From contig MNCI01009017.1 of NCBI GenBank assembly GCA_015680685.1, forward strand, positions 894,531 through 958,530: 64,000 bases of DNA. The letters run 5' to 3'. Positions 1 to 11,800 of the stretch are shown in pieces. The notes beneath the pieces are model-generated. The model saw only the letters and a list, made by a program, of their open reading frames with translations, did no database searches and was not told the origin of the DNA. Origin of the DNA: Gnetum montanum. Lineage: Eukaryota > Streptophyta > Gnetopsida > Gnetales > Gnetaceae. Made by a program: the position numbers and the translations under genes. How positions within the stretch are numbered: the first letter of the stretch is position 1; the number at the start of each line of letters is the position of its first letter.

Positions 1-48
1 CGAAACAGCCAGATAGAGCAAAGAAAACGGAGACAAGCCAAAACCCCC

Positions 49-116
49 GGGGGGGGCAACCCCCCCAACAACACAAAAGAACCCACAAAATCGACCGTGG
101 GGGGGGCAACCCCCCC
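49..116 (-). repeat. Two G/C hairpins in the LINE 3' UTR
   Basis: Two near-perfect palindromes with seven G, CAA and seven C lie at 50-66 and 100-116, just downstream of the J-domain stop codon on the minus strand. Similar shorter tracts follow the J-domain stop in copies C (about 41275-41290) and D (about 41610-41650). They could fold as RNA hairpins, and the G runs could form quadruplexes. Confidence 0.6.
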
Positions 117-131
117 ACCAGAGAGAACCCC

Positions 132-497
132 CTACGGGTGAGTCGGAAGCCGCCGACAGGCGCAGTTGGGGCGTTCCAGCTCATGGAGGATATCGAGGGT
201 ATTGCGATGATCCTCCGTATCCACGAAATTAGCCGCCTGTTGGATGCCCTGCATAAGCGATTCGCATCTTCCCCTGTCCTCCTGTGAACCCCCAGCATCC
301 GGGTGGTACCGCGCAGAGGTCCGGCGGATGTGCCACCTGAGCTCCGCCCAGGGGCACTCACAGCTAATGCCCAAAACAAAGTATGGGCATCGCCCCTCCC
401 GCAGCCACTGCCAGGCATTATGCCCGTGGGCGCGGTCTAGCTGTCTCTGCCGCTGGGCTTCTTCCGCCTGGAGTTGCTCATTTTTTACCACTTCCAA
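132..497 (-). CDS. Coiled-coil plus DnaJ-type J-domain ORF, LINE-borne, frame intact
   Basis: This 121-residue open frame starts with a Glu/Gln/Arg-rich helix (about residues 1-25, with AEEAQRQRQLDRA). A J-domain-like region follows: PYFVLGIS as helix I, WAELRWHIRRTSARY as helix II, the HPD tripeptide in RYHPDAGG (about residues 64-70), and a third helix around MQGIQQAANFV ending in RNTLD. J domains stimulate the ATPase of Hsp70 chaperones, and HPD is the key contact. A Cys-rich tail (CACRRLPTHP) ends the protein and is conserved in copies C and D. The true start is lost because the LINE is 5'-truncated, so the ATG used here is internal to the longer coiled coil. Expression is unknown. Confidence 0.7.
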   Translation of the reverse strand: MEVVKNEQLQAEEAQRQRQLDRAHGHNAWQWLREGRCPYFVLGISCECPWAELRWHIRRTSARYHPDAGGSQEDRGRCESLMQGIQQAANFVDTEDHRNTLDILHELERPNCACRRLPTHP

Positions 498-509
498 TAA
501 TCTTTTTTT

Positions 510-1330
510 TTTCTTTTTTTTTCTTTTTTCTTTTTTTGTTCTTTATCTAGATTTGCATTTATAATAACCAATTTTTCATCATTCAAGAAAGGATATTCAA
601 GTGAACCCGGTAAGGCTTCTAGTTCTAGAGGTTTTGATTTATATTTGTTTGGTACTTCAAATTCATCCCATTCATTATCTTCTTCTTGTTGGAACTTAGC
701 ATAGTAAAGTTATTTTCATATTTGTTCTATGTTATTGGTTTCTTCTACATAGGCACTTGTAATCTTTTCATCTAATTTGATGCATATGCTTTATTTACAT
801 TCTAATTCATTAGTTAGCCATTAAATGCCTTCTTTCTTCATGGCTACTACATATAAACATTATTGTACACACATATCTTCAATATATCTTTTGCATGCTA
901 GGATGTTATCTTGTCTTTTTGTCCAAACTTTCTCCACACAATTGCACCCATTATTACTTTATGTGATACATGGAACTTAACATCTTTATATGGCTTTATT
1001 TTTATCCTCCTTGGATATTTCCAAGGATAAGTCTTTAATATTAAGCTTAACATTGATAGTGCTACAATAGGCCCTTCTCACAATTATAGGGAATTCTCCT
1101 TTACTCTTCCCCACATGGATGATAAGGAAATCTACAGGATAAGACCATCTACTTATGGTAGTTACCACATCCTTCACATATCCAAGATGTATAGCAATAG
1201 ACTAGTTAGTCAACTCTAATAGGGTTTTTCATTTCTTTAATGGAGGTAAATTCTAGGCCTTGTACATATCCTAAAAGATGAGATTCACCTCCAATTTTGA
1301 ATCTAATAGTGCCTTGCATGGCTTGTTTCC
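510..1330 (-). pseudogene. Ty3/gypsy protease and pol linker, decayed
   Basis: The minus strand encodes a retropepsin-like stretch around 1320-980. It has CKALLDSK where an active-site D-S/T-G is expected, followed by SYPVDFLIIHVGKSKGEFPI and RRAYCSTINVKLNIKDLSLEI, the usual flap and IL-G-RPFL-like region of plant gypsy proteases. Near 700-560 comes the pre-RT linker, including LELEALPGSLEYPFL. Several stops and the changed catalytic triplet make it non-functional. The reverse transcriptase would lie left of the LINE tail and outside the window. Same element as the gag at 1690-3700. Confidence 0.7.
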
Positions 1331-1689
1331 TACTATATGGAGATAGATTAAATGGCTTCTAGTATTTATTTATTTCTTGGAAAGTGCCCCTACCTTTATC
1401 TAATATGTTGTAGCCTATGTAAGCATGACAATATTTAAATTCTTCTCTATTGATATTTGAAGCATGGTACTAGCTTGAGGACTTGACATGGAAGGAGTAG
1501 GGTTAGATAAGGTTCCTATTCCTTGAACCTTTTATGGACTTATCCTAAAGAAATGATATTTCCTTGACCTTGGTTTACTATTTCTTGTAATATCCTCCTG
1601 TGTACAAACTACCCTAATAGTACTTTTCTACTATGTTTGTATTAGTAATTCTCCTTGCACTATTGGTGTGGTACTAGTGGTATAGAATT

Positions 1690-3700
1690 AGGAGCTTGAT
1701 GAGAGTGACCTGCTGCTATTTGAGACATGTAAGGTTATGACTCCATGCATGGCATTGCAAATCTTTGGTACTCAATTGGATAGCAATGAGAGAGAGCATC
1801 AATAGGAGTACTACCTAGGGATATAGGACATTAGACAATAATATCCGTAAGGATATAGTTGCTAGTATAGATATTGTTACCTTAGTGATGATATCCCCCA
1901 TGACTATGATTATTAGCATTGCTACTGATACTTCTCTTGTGATTGAGAATAATACCTGCTTAGATAATATGCTTGTTGGTAGGATTGTCTCTAGGCATTT
2001 GATTTTTGACAAATTTTGGATTAAGTACATCTGTGCCAAACTCTTGTAAATAGACCATAATAGGACAACATCCCTTAGGTTATTTTTACTAGCATACATT
2101 GTGTCCATTTTCATCTTCTAAGATTGCATCCATGACCTCCTCCACTACAATAAATTTTTCCTTCCTTTTGAAATTTTCCAATTCATTATCCCCCTTCTTT
2201 TTCTTGTCTTTATTCTTGTTCAATTCTTGTTCAATTTTTTCTTCTACTATCTTTAGTGTTTTTGTAAATCCCACATTTTCTCTACCTTTGCTATAATATC
2301 ATTTCCTAATTTTTTAAGGCATAGATTTTTTTACTAGATCATGTCTTCCATTGTTTCCTCTTCTTGTGTCTCATAAATTCTCACATCTCTTTTTCTAAGA
2401 GGAGGGTATCTGTTATACTCTTTGGTTGATTCTCTTTTGCATAGTTTTCCTTCCTCTTTTACCACTTGGTCCAATAAATGTTGAATTTGATAGCTTTCAT
2501 CTCAAACAATCTTCCTTACATATACACTCCAAGGGTCTCTCTTGTTTTGTTTCTTAACCCATCAATAATGTGTCGTAGTTGTATGAGTATTTTGGAAAAC
2601 AACTTTAATTTTTGTCAATCATTTTCTATGTTTGGTAGGACATAGGTATCATGGAATGCTTTAAGGTGATGTTTTGAATTTACATTATATCCTTCTTTAA
2701 ACTTTGGAATATTATTCATATCAAGTTTCTTAATGCAACTATACCTTAGGCATCTGATCGATATGTACACTACTTCTCTAATGTTAATCATGCTTCTGGT
2801 GGATAATAGGGGTTCTTCATAATCTTTAGGTTCATACTCCCTGTTGTAGTGGTGACTTCTCTAATGCTCATGATGTTCTCTTCTCTCATGCCTAGTTTCC
2901 CTTTCTCTATCTTCCTCATCTTCTTCTTCTTCAAGGTGTTTTCTTCTATTGGTATGTCTATTATGATCTCTTCTCATTTTCATATTACGGTCCCTTGATC
3001 TTTGTCATCCCTTATCAAAGTCTATTAATGAGTGTGATAAAGATGATGATGGACTTGGAGAATGGTGCTAGCTAGTTCTCCTTTTATGACTCCTTGATTC
3101 ATCTCTTCTAAATCTATCCAAGGTCTTAGATCTTGAATTCCTCCTAAGTTTGGAGTCTACCTCATCTCTTCCAGAAGAGCTAAACATAATCTTGACTTTA
3201 CATGATCTCAGTGCATAGAACATGTGTTTAAGAACTGGATCTATGAGAACAATGAGATTTTTCAATATGTATTATACATATTCCTTCCCTGTAAAGAAAA
3301 TTATTTGTGATGCCCTATTTCCTTTCTCTTATTGATATCTTATCACCATGATAGCATCTCTTCTTACTTAAGCCTCTATTGGCTGATATGGCATTTTCAT
3401 GTTCTTGGTAACATGATACCCTTCTTGTTCATGGTCAAGATTTAATCTTAATAAAGCTACTTAAAGCATAGATGATACTGAGCATTTGAGTGGTAAGACA
3501 ATGTTGTCTTATAAGTTTCTTCATTTGAACTATTCATCCTAGTGAAAAATGAATGTGAAATTAGAATAATAAGGATCAGCATGAGGATATGATATTCTTA
3601 CTTACATTGATCCTTTCTAATTTTCTTCATTATCATTATTGTCATTACTTTTGTTAAGATCAATAGTAGGTGGAGATTTCACTTTATGTGTAGAAGTCAT
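1690..3700 (-). pseudogene. Ty3/gypsy gag, decayed
   Basis: The frame starts at an ATG at 3700 and reads on the minus strand with many stops and shifts. It matches the gag at the right end of the window: SNFTFIFH near the N terminus against PNFTFIFH there, and PKGCCPIMVYLQEFGTDVLN near the C terminus against PKECCPIISHLQESG there. The latter follows a degenerate zinc knuckle. This shows both elements belong to one family. Gag would form the virus-like particle; this copy cannot encode it. Confidence 0.7.
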
Positions 3701-3824
3701 TTTGCGTCTACTAACACTTAAATGTATGTGTTTTAAAAAATTATTCTAAGTATAAAAGATAAGCTTGACAATACTTAATACATTGAACTATGTTAAAATT
3801 AATTAACTAGCAAACATTGACACA

Positions 3825-3842
3825 TCCTCAACAATGGTACCA
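3825..3842 (-). other. Primer-binding site of the left gypsy element
   Basis: The minus strand reads TGGTACCATTGTTGAGGA. It aligns with the plant Athila-type primer site TGGCGCCGTTGCCGGGGA (tRNA-Asp type). The differences are transitions, most at CpG or adjacent positions, the pattern expected from decay of methylated cytosine. It lies between the LTR-like sequence (right) and gag (left), exactly where a primer site belongs. Confidence 0.65.
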
Positions 3843-3844
3843 AT

Positions 3845-4740
3845 AATAAGTGGTAGAGAATTCTAATACTCAAACCATACCGGTGACAAGTGTTCATGCA
3901 TGACCAGATTGTAATCTGTGGATAGACAATGTAAGTATACTACAGAGTTGATAATAAGTTTGTGATCATTTTTTCACTTAGAGTTAGTGAAGTGCAAAAT
4001 GTATGGTTTAACTTTTAATGAGGTATATGAAGAAATGATGTTGGTAGACTCTAAGTGTACTAAAGGTAAACATAGTAAAAATGAATATAAATTCTATTAC
4101 TAAGTACAATGAAAATATAAAGCTATTCTAGTCTATTGGTAATAAGTATCTGATCCTAGCTTATTGTATATGTCATAGGCTAATGTAATAATTACTGAGA
4201 TTACAAGATAACTTTACCACCAAGCAAATCAAATAAAGTCACTACTAGGTTATCATAAAATTACATTTTACGCTCGAAACTAGTTGTACTTATTCCTCTC
4301 ATATTAACAAACATGATAATATTAAATGATAAAGTAAATGATATTAAAATGTAAATTTATTCTATATGAGATGTTGCAATGATGAAGAATAATCTCCATC
4401 TTTATTGTCATTCATGAATTACCTCTAGAAACAATCCACTTGAATAAAGATGTTGTACACCTATAATTCACCACACTGTAGGCATTCATAACTAACTCTA
4501 ACTTCAAGAAAACAAACTACAAGAACTTTGCTAAGTATTGGCAAAAACTTATGATTTGACACAAGGGATTCATATTTATAGACATGATCATGGCCCATTA
4601 TATTATATCTACGACATCATTTATTAATTTATGATATTGTAGATATAGTATCGTAGTCCTTCTATCAAATGTTTCATCAAGAGGTGGGGGGAAACATGGG
4701 TTGTAGGGGATGGTGAATACAAGGATGTGGTGGTGGGGGT
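3845..4740 (-). mobile_element. 5' LTR region of the left gypsy element
   Basis: Sequence just upstream (minus sense) of the primer site resembles the corresponding stretch of the right-hand element: GTATGGTTTGAGTATTAG against GTATGGTTGAGTGTAGG, each followed by CCACTTATTATT or CCACTCATCATA. A TATA box (TATAAATATG, 4571-4580, minus) marks the promoter. I cannot place the outer LTR end; 4740 is where a SINE starts. Confidence 0.5.
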
Positions 4741-4744
4741 GGAG

Positions 4745-4905
4745 GGTGTTAAAATCATAAAATAATTGTAATATAAAAATACCCCAAGATATATAGTCTA
4801 ATTAGAACTTTATAACTGAGCTTTGCCCACCAGAATCAAGCCCATGACTTGGAACTTTCAAATCAAAAGTCTTACCACTAGGCTAACACTTCAAGCTTAG
4901 TGGAT
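4745..4905 (-). repeat. tRNA-like SINE, family 2
   Basis: On the minus strand it begins GTGTTAGCCTAGTGGTAAG, a good Pol III A-box (TAGCCTAGTGG). It continues to a degenerate B-box region (CATGGGCTTGATTC) and the tail AAGTTCTAATTAGACTATA and CTTGGGGT. Two other copies lie at 59165-59300 and 59472-59605. It inserted next to or inside the gypsy LTR. Confidence 0.55.
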
Positions 4906-5229
4906 AAGAAGACTTTCATAATTCTTAATTTCTATTTAAGATGGACTATCAAGCTTAGTAGACAAGAAAACCTCCATAATTCTTGGTTTCTATTAAAGAT
5001 AGACTACCAAGCTTAGTAGATAAAATAACATTGATTTCCATGTAATTGAAGTTGGAAACTAGAAATTTTTATTATGTTCAGGAAATCAGAAAGAATATGT
5101 TAGATAGTTAAAAAGCCTTAATACATTTTTGAAGAAAGTTAAAAACACTATTAATGTAATGCCCCAAGTAGATAAAGTCAATTTGAAAGAAAAAGATCAA
5201 TAGATTACAATTATATTATAATTCATTCA

Positions 5230-7560
5230 AGTCTGAGCCAAAGATGGGCAAAATAAAAAGACAAGTTCTTCATTCTCTATGCTTTATTTATATAATCTGT
5301 AAATACATTATTTCTGTTGGCAAATTGATCCAATGACCTATCTTAATAAGGACATTATGAAAGACCATTCTTGCTCTAGTAGTTTGATTCCTTAAATGAA
5401 TGGGAATAGCTAAGAATAGATACTTTTGAGTACTAGATAAAAAACCTCCTCTAACAAAATATAAATAAAAATGTTTTGTTCCTAATGTGTTCAACCAAAC
5501 TTTAGCTAATACTTGTTTTTTATAGTCTTCCAAAAGAGCCTTTTTTTTTTTTAAGAAAGATCCTTTATTATAATAGTCCATGACTAAAGCCATAATTTTC
5601 CTTAATGTAACTATCCATTTTCTTGTGTAGCATTTATTATCTCATTAGCATAATTAACTTCCTCTATGTGACTTAACTTCTAAGTATAAGCAATAAATTG
5701 ACAAAGGGTTTTAACTTCATGAGGAAGCAAATATGCTTCTAGAAATAAGATATCATAAGAAGGCTACATTTTCACTTAAATTTCACATACAAAACACTAT
5801 TTTTGAACATGCTTTAATTTTTTCCAATTATATGTCAAAAGTGAAAGTCCCCATGCAACACATCTGTACAATAATACAAGTTGGACAAGACTACGAGAAA
5901 GTTTCCTTCTAATCTCCTATGCCAAAATTTGTTTTCTACTACAATTGTTTCTTAGAGCAAATAGAGCTCATATGCCACTTAAAACCCTTTGAAAAATAAG
6001 TGTATTCCAACTATAATTACTAGCAAATTCGACCCCCAAATATTTATAAGCTTCACATATCTTAAGTCTTTTGCCCCAAGAAAAAAATCATAATGTCTAT
6101 TCTAGTAGCACAAACTAGAATTTTAGTCTTATGAACATTAACTTTCATACCAAAATGGTTGCAATAGTCACGAGGATGTAAAGCATATAATTTAATCTTG
6201 TAGGTGATTTTGCAATCAAGGCCACATTATCTACAAAGAGAAGCATATTCAAAAACAATTCATTCATTGACACAACATGATTAGAGGCATTTTGCATCCA
6301 TTCCTCTAATTCATCTATGAATATGCCAAAAAGGGTAGGAGATTATGTAAACTCATTTTGAACTATTGATAATTGTTCCTTCTTGGGTAAGATTATCTTC
6401 AATCAAAATGTTAACAATTAGACTGTTAATATTATCTAATCTCTTCCAAAGCTTATCTCTAGCAACAAAATTATAAGTCTTGGAAAAATCCACAAAATAG
6501 ATAAAAGTTTTATGGTTGGGGTTTTTTGCCTTCTTCACACAATAATGCAAAGTTATTAGATGATTGATAGCAGAATGATTCCTTCTAAAGCCTAGTTGTG
6601 ACTAGGCATGAAGACCTTGCATTTCTACCCACAAACTAATTTTATTCTCCAAAATAGTACCCAAAAGCTTAGTAAAAATTGAATTGATTGTAATCAATCA
6701 ATAATTATTAAGATCTATCCTATCTCCCTTTTTGAAAAGCAAGCTGCTTAGCTAGAACACCAAGAGTGATCCAAACCATGCTAAAGTTCTTTATTAAGAA
6801 GATTGCAAACTACTTTCTACACCAATGAACCACCCCATTTAAGAAGCTCTACATATAATTCATTAACATTAGCACCTTTCCTAAAAGGTAACCTTTGAAT
6901 TCTTGCAAAAACATCATCAAGGGAGAACTCAAGAATACTAGAGTTATCTTGCAAGAGTGTCATGATTAAAAAGGTTATAAGGAAAAACCCCAACGATTTT
7001 GTTGTTTATCTCTAAAAATATTCTAAAAACTTTTTGGATTAGATTTGAGTTCACTAATTAATAAGCTTTTTGTAATTCTTCAACATTGAAATATCAAAAT
7101 GTGAAGCTAAAACATCTTTACGAGTTGTCAAATAATTCCAATCAAACCAAGGTTTCCTACAAGTAGGCCTCTTCTTAATTTGCACCCACAATGTTGTAGA
7201 CAATAAAACCTTAGTTGAATCTAGCTCATTGTCATTATTGACCAACATATTAGGTACTCTTGTTTGAAAATCCTGACAAAGGTCTTTTGTGAGACCACGA
7301 GTTCTGCATTTCTTATAGTGAATATGATGAAGTGAAGCAACAATAGTGAATTTCAAATGATGATGAGGAGATTATGAAAGTTTTTCTCCCACCTGAAAAT
7401 TTTTCAATGTTTATATTATCATGAGTAGACAAGAGTAGATCAATGCAAGAGCTACCTTGGTGCCTAGTAAAGGTGAAATGAAAGAAGGAAGAAAATTTGC
7501 AATAAATCTCAATATTTTTCTTTTTTATCTACAAAATTTACATATAATGCAAAGCACTTC
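5230..7560 (-). pseudogene. Decayed non-LTR retrotransposon, different family from copies A-D
   Basis: On the minus strand the order is endonuclease C-terminus (about 7480-7350), a linker (7356-7054), reverse transcriptase (about 6900-5800) and a C-terminal region (5593-5288). Recognisable RT blocks are IYFVDFSKTYNFVARDKLWK (about 6500), FVDN-VALI for the usual F-DDVALI catalytic box (about 6230), FGMKVNVHKTKILV, and EAYKYLGVEFAS (about 6040). The C-terminal part includes LLYRCVAWGLS. Stops and shifts are everywhere. The text is clearly not that of copies A-D, which carry YADD and a zf-RVT domain. The clade is undecided. Confidence 0.65.
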
Positions 7561-8138
7561 ACTATTATTGTGTTAACATAAATTAAATAGATTAAATATC
7601 AAGTTGCATTACACAAAGGCATTAAGGCCCATGCATTGCGACCAATACTTAGGTTATGTATTTAAAATCTCTCCAAAAAAATTATGCATTTAAAAGAGCT
7701 GGGAAATTTGGGTTTAGAGAATTTTGCAACAAGTGAAAATTTTTAGAGATTCCGGTAGGCATGATGCATTTGTTTTGGTCTCAGGTACTATATATTAAGG
7801 ACGCCTCCAAAGATTTGATTTAAGATTTGATTTTTTGAAGTGGCGATTTAAGCTATCATTGATAGAAAGAGTTCCATTTTTTACGGAAAAGCAAAAGCGA
7901 GATTTGTTGAATTTTTGCAGATCCTTAGTCCCAAGTTTTCCCCAAATTTTCCATCAGCTTCTTTAATAAAACGACTCTTTCTTTATATTATATTAGGTAG
8001 GTCCTCTTTCTCAAGGCAACCCATAATTTGAGCACACAGGAGTCACTTTTTTGACAGCATTGGTATCCAATATAGAAACTGTTCTAAACAATGAACAGAG
8101 GAAAATGATATTGACGGAAAAAGAAAACATAGCAGTAG
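7561..8138. other. Spacer, no gene recognised
   Basis: AT-rich sequence between the decayed LINE and the host gene at 8139. The right part is probably the 3' UTR of that gene. I saw no further coding signal on either strand. Confidence 0.4.
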
Positions 8139-8733
8139 TTAATCTCGTGTTCTTCGGGAAAGGAAAGCATCAGAATTTATATCATCCAGATGAAGTGCCA
8201 GCTGTTGCTGTCCACTACCGCCGTTGCCTCTATCCTTGATCTCAGCAAAATAGGAATCAAAAAAGCCCTTGTTCTCCTTCACCAATTCGTTCCATACTGG
8301 AGATCAGAAAGCCAATTTATAAAACAGTGTCCGTAATATGTTTATTGCAATAAAACTCCCGGAAGGAATGGGTGAATACGTTAATTACCAGTAGTTGTTA
8401 TAAGTGGATCAACGTTGGCATGAGTTGACAGGGCATGAACACACTGTGCTCGATCCATCTTCAATATGAGGCATTTCTCTATCAAATGCTGCACCTGCAC
8501 CCTTTTCCATCAGTTTCACAATCACCATTATTACAATTCATGATCATCATATTCATGGCATTCTCCCACATGGTCTCACATCATTTCAATAAAATTGAGT
8601 TACCCACCAAGAATATATAAGATGACGAAGAGTTATGATCTACTCCAGATGAGTTCCCAGATCTGAAATTTAAACCAGTTGATGAAGCAGAGGAGGAGGA
8701 GGAGGAGGAGGAGGAAGTTGTGTGTGTGCCCAT
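8139..8733 (-). CDS. Three-exon gene for a small plant-specific protein (TIGR01589-like domain)
   Basis: Exons on the minus strand are 8733-8608, 8494-8389 and 8296-8139, giving 129 residues. The introns have GT-AG ends: donor TTG|GTGGGTA, acceptor GTGCAG|GTGCAG, donor CTG|GTAATT, acceptor CTCCAG|TATGG. The joins are in frame. The N terminus is a Ser-rich run (about residues 7-18). The core runs from YIFL-VQHLIEKCLILKMDRAQC through HANVDPLITTTVWNEL to VKENKGFFDSYF. I recognise this as the plant-only domain with the pattern VQHLIEKCL...HAN..P.IT.TVW.EL.KEN..FF. Function is unknown. The ATG is chosen because an in-frame TGA lies two codons upstream. No exon is long enough to stand out alone, so the gene is easily missed. 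It looks intact. Confidence 0.85.
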
Positions 8734-8850
8734 GATTCAAAACGAACAATGATCGAGAACAACCAGAGCTGCAGAAGAAGAAGAAGAAAGCAGCAAAATA
8801 GGAATAGAATAGCGATTTTGCCACAGCAAAACACGGTAAGAAAGCACGGA

Positions 8851-9023
8851 TTATAAATGAAATCACGTTGTTTGGGCTGAATTGTCTGATTGCACATTTC
8901 AGCAATGCCCACGTGAGTGGTGAATACTGATTGGCTACGTGAAGATAATAACGGGGTGGAATTTCAATAAATTAAGCAGACATGCAAGGGATCTTCTTGG
9001 AGATTCCGGCTGTGTGTCACGTG
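8851..9023 (-). promoter_or_regulatory. Candidate promoter of the three-exon gene
   Basis: Upstream of the ATG at 8733 lie a TATA-like TTTATAA (8851-8857, minus), two G-box CACGTG palindromes (8910-8915 and 9018-9023), an extra ACGTG core (8937-8941), and a CCAAT box on the minus strand (8930-8934). Clustered ACGT cores are typical of bZIP- or bHLH-controlled promoters (light or abscisic acid); that role here is inference. A pyrimidine tract ending TTCTGCAG (about 8770) could be a 5' UTR intron acceptor. Confidence 0.5.
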
Positions 9024-11023
9024 ATTAGTGGGTCCTCAGCATTGTAATATTCCAATCGTTTGAGGACACACTTGCTGGCTCAACAAAAAAGAAAGCAAAT
9101 CACTCAAGTTACTGACTCAGCTCATGACTAGAACTGCAGCGGTGAGGCAATGCGCCTTGGGTCAATTTGGCTTGGCTTGGCTGGGCTGCGCCGCAACAGT
9201 ATACTACTAGAACTAGTCTTCCGAGGGAAGGCCAAGGGCAGGTAAGTTGCTGATGGGGACATGTCAAGCCCTGAATCCTCCCACCCATTGCGGTACAATC
9301 AGCCATGTGATGATTGTACTAGACAAGAGCAGAGCAGAGAAGCCAAGCCTGCCTGCCTTCTTTGGTGGGTCTGCTTCTGTATTTCTTTTGCACATTAAAA
9401 TTGCAGTTTGTTGATGTGATTGGAGAAACGTTGCAGCTTTTCCTTTGGTGCTGTCTGCAGAAAGGGTTCGTGACACTAGAGATTCTTGTATGCTCGTATT
9501 AGAAAAAGACACAATTTTCCCACATCATCAATTGTTTGGTTCCTCTCCTGCCGGCTTTCAATTATTTGCCTCAACAGCCTATGGTTGGGGTTCCACCACA
9601 GTTCAGGGTTTCCTTCTTGTTAATGGCTTCCTCCTTCCTCCAGAGTTTGCAAGTCTTGTGAAACCCAAAGCTGACTGATTCTTATTACATCACCCCCTAT
9701 TGATATATCGGAATGTACAACATCAAATGCATCCTCCATTGAGTGACCTAAACAATAGCAGGAAATATAGGTGTCAAAATCCCAAATCTTATTTACAGTT
9801 CCCTAGAGTTGCCTTAGTAGTTTCGGCTGAAGACAACAATCTACAGTTTCCTTGGTAAGGAAATCATGCAGTTTTGGAAACTGTAATTTCCTTATTCAAC
9901 GTAGCCAAGAGCGCAGGGCAACATATTTGTTTCCAGAGGTACATTATTATCCTCATTATCATTTTCATGTTAAGATGCAAGCTTTTACTAAGGATCGTAA
10001 ATAGCAGCCCATAAGGCCCACATAATGTGTCAGGTGCATGAAGCTAAAAAGGAACAGAGTTAACAATGGTGTCAGCTTTTTGGTAGGATCTGTCAACATT
10101 TATGTCTACACTTCAATGCGAAAATACTGACAGTACATATTTACTATCCCAGGTAACTGGATACCACGCTGACATATTCTCACCATGCCTCCGGGTATTC
10201 CCATCCTGAATATGATAAGGAGTATAAAAGGTTTTCAATATGGATGATAACAACTGGCTTATCACGCAAAGGATCGGCTGAAAATTTTATAAATATGAAT
10301 AAAAATTATTTCCTATTTCTAACAGAACATTTGGGAATTGCATTACCCAGATCAGTAGCTCAATCCCAATGAATTTACACAACTTATGGAAAAGAAATGG
10401 AAGAAACTAAACCTTATTGACAAGATCCCTAATCAAGATAAACAAGACTTCGATTTCAACTTTAGATTTCTTGTAGATTAATGATAGTGTTTCAATTCTC
10501 CGGCGTTAGGAAAGCATTTGGGCTCTGATAACATATATCTTGGAAGTGCTCTCTTAGATATTCTATGTTGTATCCAAGACGTTCTCTTTTGATTCTTTCA
10601 TAGGAAACCACCTTCTAACTATTCATTTTACCCAAAACCTTAATTTGAAGTAACCAAAACGTGATAATTGGACCGTATGACCCCAAGCATACAACCAGCC
10701 TATTTCAACCACTCCGCACAGTACTCTTGACATTTGTGATTTTCAATGAAAAGGTTTAACCGTAACTAATAGATGCAACGTTTCATTTCTAACTTTATTT
10801 TTCTCCCCTCTTTCACTATTTTAGCTACTTGCCCTGTTGCTTCAATTATGAAGATTACAGGCCATATCTTCGTAATGGAACCTAAAATATAAGAAATTAG
10901 AAAATAAATAAAAGAGCTAAAATGAATGCTTGCTTCAAGCAAGATGAAGTTATCGTTGGAAAAGCCACTAAGGTAGACCACAAAATCTGCTGCTCAAGAT
11001 TTTCCGAAACCAACCCTGTCAAG
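9024..11023. other. Spacer, no gene recognised
   Basis: Mixed-composition non-coding sequence. The only open frame of note (9445-9678, plus, 77 codons) has no family resemblance I can see. The left part may hold upstream elements of the gene at 8139-8733. Confidence 0.4.
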
Positions 11024-11125
11024 GGCTACATTACTTGACAAAATGATTAATTACCTCAAGGTGCCAATGTCAATGGCTACATTACTTGACAAAATAATTA
11101 ATTACCTTAAGGTGCCAACATAAGT
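11024..11125. repeat. 51-bp tandem duplication
   Basis: Two adjacent copies (11024-11074 and 11075-11125) each start GGCTACATTACTTGACAAAA and end in AAGGTGCCAA plus a short tail. They differ at only a few positions. Confidence 0.85.
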
Positions 11126-11800
11126 CACTTCAGCAACCATTGCTAAAGAAAAGAAGACCTTAATGCACTTGTTCCCCGATGCCTGTTCTCCAATTGTGAC
11201 ATGGAACATAATGATGAAATGAACAAAAATACGCACAACAGACATAATAGTCCAGAATCTTAGGCTGTCTTGATCAGAAGTAAATTAGTTGATGTTGTAC
11301 CTGCAAAGCACAGGAAGTGCCAAACATCGAGAACTACCAGGAAAGAGTTAAAAACAAGAAATATATTAGAGCTTTAAGATCAAAAAAAAATTCTTTCATT
11401 TCCTTGGCTTTGTTACATGCATACATATATTTCAAGCCTGCATTAAATAACACATATAGAGAACATGAGGTAGTTCTGCTATAGAATTCTGACAACCAAA
11501 TTCTTTACAGCTTTCGGATTTGAAAACATTCCTCACAATTTAACATGGATCTGTCATCTTCAATTGGTTAGAAACTGAGTTGGTTCGCATGAGCAGAATA
11601 CAAGAATTTTATAGTACGTAACTTTCAGTTCAGAGATTTGAAAAAGTGCTTAATTTGAACGATTAGCTAATCCACAAATTCATGTTTGAAGTTAGGCATA
11701 AACAAGGAACCAGCAACAAAAATCATGGCTGATTTTGTAGAGCTCAAAATTTCATATCTTCAGCAGCATCAGCATTCCCCATGCAAGTTGTTCAAGTTGA
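11126..11800. other. Spacer, no gene recognised
   Basis: AT-rich sequence with no coding or repeat signal I could support. Confidence 0.35.

Larger units (their letters stand above)
1..505 (-). mobile_element. 3' tail of an L1-type LINE of the J-domain subfamily, cut by the window edge
   Basis: On the minus strand this reads as coiled coil, J domain, stop codon, then a G/C-tract 3' UTR that leaves the window at base 1. The same order is seen in LINE copies C (about 40.4-41.4 kb) and D (about 42.3-41.4 kb). The 5' side stops near 505 at an A-rich tract (minus strand). Beyond it lies gypsy pol sequence on the same strand, so this is a 5'-truncated LINE inserted into that gypsy element. The polyA tail lies outside the window. 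Confidence 0.8.

Noticed and set aside
9445-9678. 77-codon plus-strand open frame near the host gene
   Set aside because: No conserved pattern, no splice partner and no frame support on either side.
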